Shown here piece by piece: positions 35,776 to 37,705 of a stretch of DNA of 37,705 bases. The DNA comes from Promethearchaeota archaeon (lineage in GTDB: Archaea; Asgardarchaeota; Lokiarchaeia; Sigyniarchaeales; SOKP01), in assembly GCA_011364975.1 (NCBI GenBank), contig RDOE01000030.1, forward strand, positions 1 through 37,705. Direction: 5' to 3'. The position numbers and the translations under genes were made by a program. Each line of letters opens with the position of its first letter. The stretch's first letter is position 1. The notes beneath the pieces are model-generated. The model saw only the letters and a program-made list of their open reading frames with translations, was not told where the DNA came from and did no database searches.

Positions 35776-35907
35776 TTCTTCTTTTCACTTTTATTTTTAT
35801 TTTTAAGCTAGAATTTATTTGAGAATATTTAAATAAAATTTAGACTGATTTTTGTGAAATACTTCTTTTTTAAAAAGATTAATTTTAATAAAATAAAAGT
35901 AATGATT

Positions 35908-36426
35908 TCAAACCTTTTTTAATAAGGTTTCTCCAAATCTTTTAGCTTTATCAAGATCTACTTTATTAGGACGACCTTTAATCTTTTCCATATCTTCTAG
36001 TGCTTTCTTTTTTTTATCTTCCGGTAGTTTATCAAACATAGTCATTCTTGTTTTTAGAGGTATACCAATATTATCTCCAACACAATCAAATTCATCAACA
36101 ATTTTAGATCCATGTTCTGCTAATATCTTAGTTATATTATAAAATGGTTTTTGATAAAATTCTAAACTTGCATGCGTACAAAAATAAGCAAATTTAGAAG
36201 GCAAATTTGGTGCGGCTTCTTTTACAAGATTTACGAGGGATTTATCAATACGACTTGCGTAAATTCCAGACCCTAATAATACAAGATCATAAGCAGCAAT
36301 TTTTGATGCATCTACATCTTTTACTGGAATAAGGTCTACTTCATTTTCTTTTAAACCTTCTTTAATACTATATGCCACTTTTTCAGTATTGCCAGTGTTT
36401 GAAAAATAGGTTATTAATATTTTCAT
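35908..36426 (-). CDS. Flavodoxin-family protein
   Basis: 172 residues from the chosen start (MKILITYFSNTGNTEKVA). The TYFSNTGNT loop binds the FMN phosphate, and LGSGIYASRI and FCTHAS match the two aromatic/glycine loops that hold the flavin ring. The start at 36426 follows GGTGA by six bases; a frame from TTG at 36438 would add four residues and remove that site. The length is above that of simple flavodoxins, like the multi-helix clostridial and archaeal flavodoxin family proteins. It could carry low-potential electrons for the redox enzymes in this window, but nothing beyond chromosomal proximity indicates this. Confidence 0.85.
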   Translation of the reverse strand: MKILITYFSNTGNTEKVAYSIKEGLKENEVDLIPVKDVDASKIAAYDLVLLGSGIYASRIDKSLVNLVKEAAPNLPSKFAYFCTHASLEFYQKPFYNITKILAEHGSKIVDEFDCVGDNIGIPLKTRMTMFDKLPEDKKKKALEDMEKIKGRPNKVDLDKAKRFGETLLKKV

Positions 36427-36544
36427 TAAATTCACCAAAGTTATTTCTTCTTAAATTATATAATTCATTTTTAATAATAATATTTGAGGAAAAAATCAAA
36501 ATAATTCGTTTTTCATTAATCTTGAAATTAAATTGACCCGCTAA

Positions 36545-37453
36545 TTAAGTTTCGATATCTAAATTGAAAAATTCAAGCGCGTTATGCACTGTTTTAGTAC
36601 TAACTTCAGCCTGAGAAATATTATGAGTATAGGAAATAGCTGCAATTGAGTATCGAACATTTAATGGTACATTTAAGGGTCCATGTAGATAAGGATGTTG
36701 GTAATAACTATCTGTTTCAGTAACTAGCGAATCTAATGAAGATTTTGCTGTCACCCTCCGCCACTTTTTATTACCATAAGCCGAGCTCGGAACAGAAAGT
36801 TTATATCCTTGTTCAGAAAGAGATAATCCGTATTCATCTGGTCCAGAAAAGCAATGCCACATAACTTTTGATGATTTAATATTAAATTCCTCTAATATTC
36901 GTAATATTTCTTTAGTGGCTCCATCATAATGGTTAAATTTATGATTCGGATTTTCAATATCTAATTCATTTTTAGCAGCATTTCTTACATGTAAAATATA
37001 TGGCTTATCTAAATCTAGTGTTAATTCAAAAATTTTTTCTAATTCTGAAACTTGTTTGGTACGTTTTTCAAGAGTTTTTGCATGATGGAAATCAATACCT
37101 ATTTCTCCGATTCCAAGAAAATTTTTACTGTTGTTTATAACAAAATCGATCCATTTCTTCCATTCCTCATTATATTTTTTTTCAGGAGTGTAAGTTACGG
37201 TCTGTGGTGCCCATCCACAAGTATAGCCGATCTTATTTTTTCCCTTTATAAAATTTTGAATTAATTTTAATGTAGCGTTATCGATAGAACTTGTAATTAG
37301 ATATACACCTCCATTTTCCAGATATTGTTTGTATTGTAGTTCATCAGGAGGAAGTTTATCATTTTTCTGGGGTCGTGGAAAGGGTAAATGACAGTGTGTA
37401 TCTATGAATTTAAGACCTTCTTCGGGTTCGGCAATTATTATTTTTTTAGTCAT
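36545..37453 (-). CDS. TatD-family metal-dependent hydrolase
   Basis: A 302-residue TIM-barrel hydrolase. Metal ligands can be placed at His20 and His22 (FIDTHCH), Glu117 (GIGEIGID), His155 (ILHVRNA), His200 (WHCFSG) and Asp248 (TETDSYY), the TatD order. Bacterial and eukaryotic TatD proteins are 3'-5' exonucleases or D-aminoacyl-tRNA deacylase-like enzymes; the archaeal role is not settled. The length is a little above the usual 260. It is alone on its strand here. Confidence 0.86.
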   Translation of the reverse strand: MTKKIIIAEPEEGLKFIDTHCHLPFPRPQKNDKLPPDELQYKQYLENGGVYLITSSIDNATLKLIQNFIKGKNKIGYTCGWAPQTVTYTPEKKYNEEWKKWIDFVINNSKNFLGIGEIGIDFHHAKTLEKRTKQVSELEKIFELTLDLDKPYILHVRNAAKNELDIENPNHKFNHYDGATKEILRILEEFNIKSSKVMWHCFSGPDEYGLSLSEQGYKLSVPSSAYGNKKWRRVTAKSSLDSLVTETDSYYQHPYLHGPLNVPLNVRYSIAAISYTHNISQAEVSTKTVHNALEFFNLDIET

Positions 37454-37579
37454 TTGTTTATCTCAATTTCTCTTAAAACTTTTATTATGAAATACTTGAT
37501 GCAATTTAATTTTTGTTTTAGTGGTTTGTTTTTGGATTTAAATAAATTTTTAAAATGTTTCAGTTATTAATTTGATATA

Positions 37580-37705
37580 ATGATTGATCAGCTAAAATCT
37601 AAACTTAATGAACTAGAGGAAAAAAAACGAGAGCTACAACCGAAAATAGAAGAAATTGAAAAGGAAAGAATTGAAGAATTAGCCGAAATAAATAAAAAGT
37701 ATGAT
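37580..37705 (+). CDS. Start of a coiled-coil protein, cut by the window end
   Basis: An open frame of 42 codons beginning ATG (MIDQLKSKLNELEEKK) runs off the end without a stop. The composition is almost entirely Glu, Lys, Leu and Ile with heptad-like spacing, as in a coiled coil. No identity can be given from this fragment. Confidence 0.5.
   Translation, partial: MIDQLKSKLNELEEKKRELQPKIEEIEKERIEELAEINKKYD

Noticed and set aside
1..37705. CRISPR arrays, tRNA or rRNA genes, insertion sequences
   Set aside because: No regularly spaced repeats, cloverleaf-like segments, rRNA-like stretches, transposase motifs or paired terminal inverted repeats were recognised on either strand.

Overview
The window looks like a chromosomal segment of an Asgard archaeon, most likely of the Lokiarchaeia type. 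It is very AT-rich. Archaeal TATA-like boxes lie about 35-40 bases before several start codons, and stops are often followed by T-runs. The clearest lineage hint is a Ras/Arf-like small GTPase carrying an N-terminal longin-like domain. Assignment is by gene content only. No tRNA, rRNA, CRISPR array, transposase or integrase was seen, so there is no sign of a recent mobile insertion.

Bases 1-8432 hold four elements. A large secreted, membrane-anchored surface protein is followed after 4 bases by a probable longin-like/winged-helix protein. A longin-GTPase fusion lies convergent to these. A minus-strand pair follows: a shortened acetyl-CoA-synthase-like (CdhC/AcsB middle-domain) protein and a CooC/MinD-type ATPase with the nickel-chaperone CxC motif.

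Bases 8617-23681 form a redox island. It holds two HgdB/BcrB/BcrC-family subunits plus the matching HgdC/BcrA-type ATP-driven activator, three VAO/PCMH-type FAD-linked dehydrogenases, three HdrD/GlcF-like iron-sulfur (CCG-domain) proteins and two SCP2-like lipid or acyl-CoA carrier domains. The SCP2-flavoprotein pair is tandemly duplicated. An arginase-fold hydrolase and a beta-lactamase-fold serine hydrolase sit between the two halves. A plausible reading is a route in which flavoproteins oxidise a substrate and pass electrons through the CCG proteins, while the activator drives a low-potential reduction or dehydration of a CoA thioester. The substrate cannot be read from the sequence, and no CoA ligase or CoA transferase is present here.

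Bases 23723-37705 are more mixed: a membrane-anchored PHP/DUF3604-type metallohydrolase, a zinc-ribbon membrane protein, a tiny two-helix membrane protein, an MFS transporter, a geranylgeranyl-reductase-like flavoprotein, a radical SAM/SPASM enzyme next to a nitrilase-family amidohydrolase, a MacB/LolD-type ABC permease and ATPase, a transglutaminase-like protein, a secreted protein with ten STG(S) repeats, a flavodoxin, a TatD-family hydrolase and the start of a coiled-coil gene cut by the window end.
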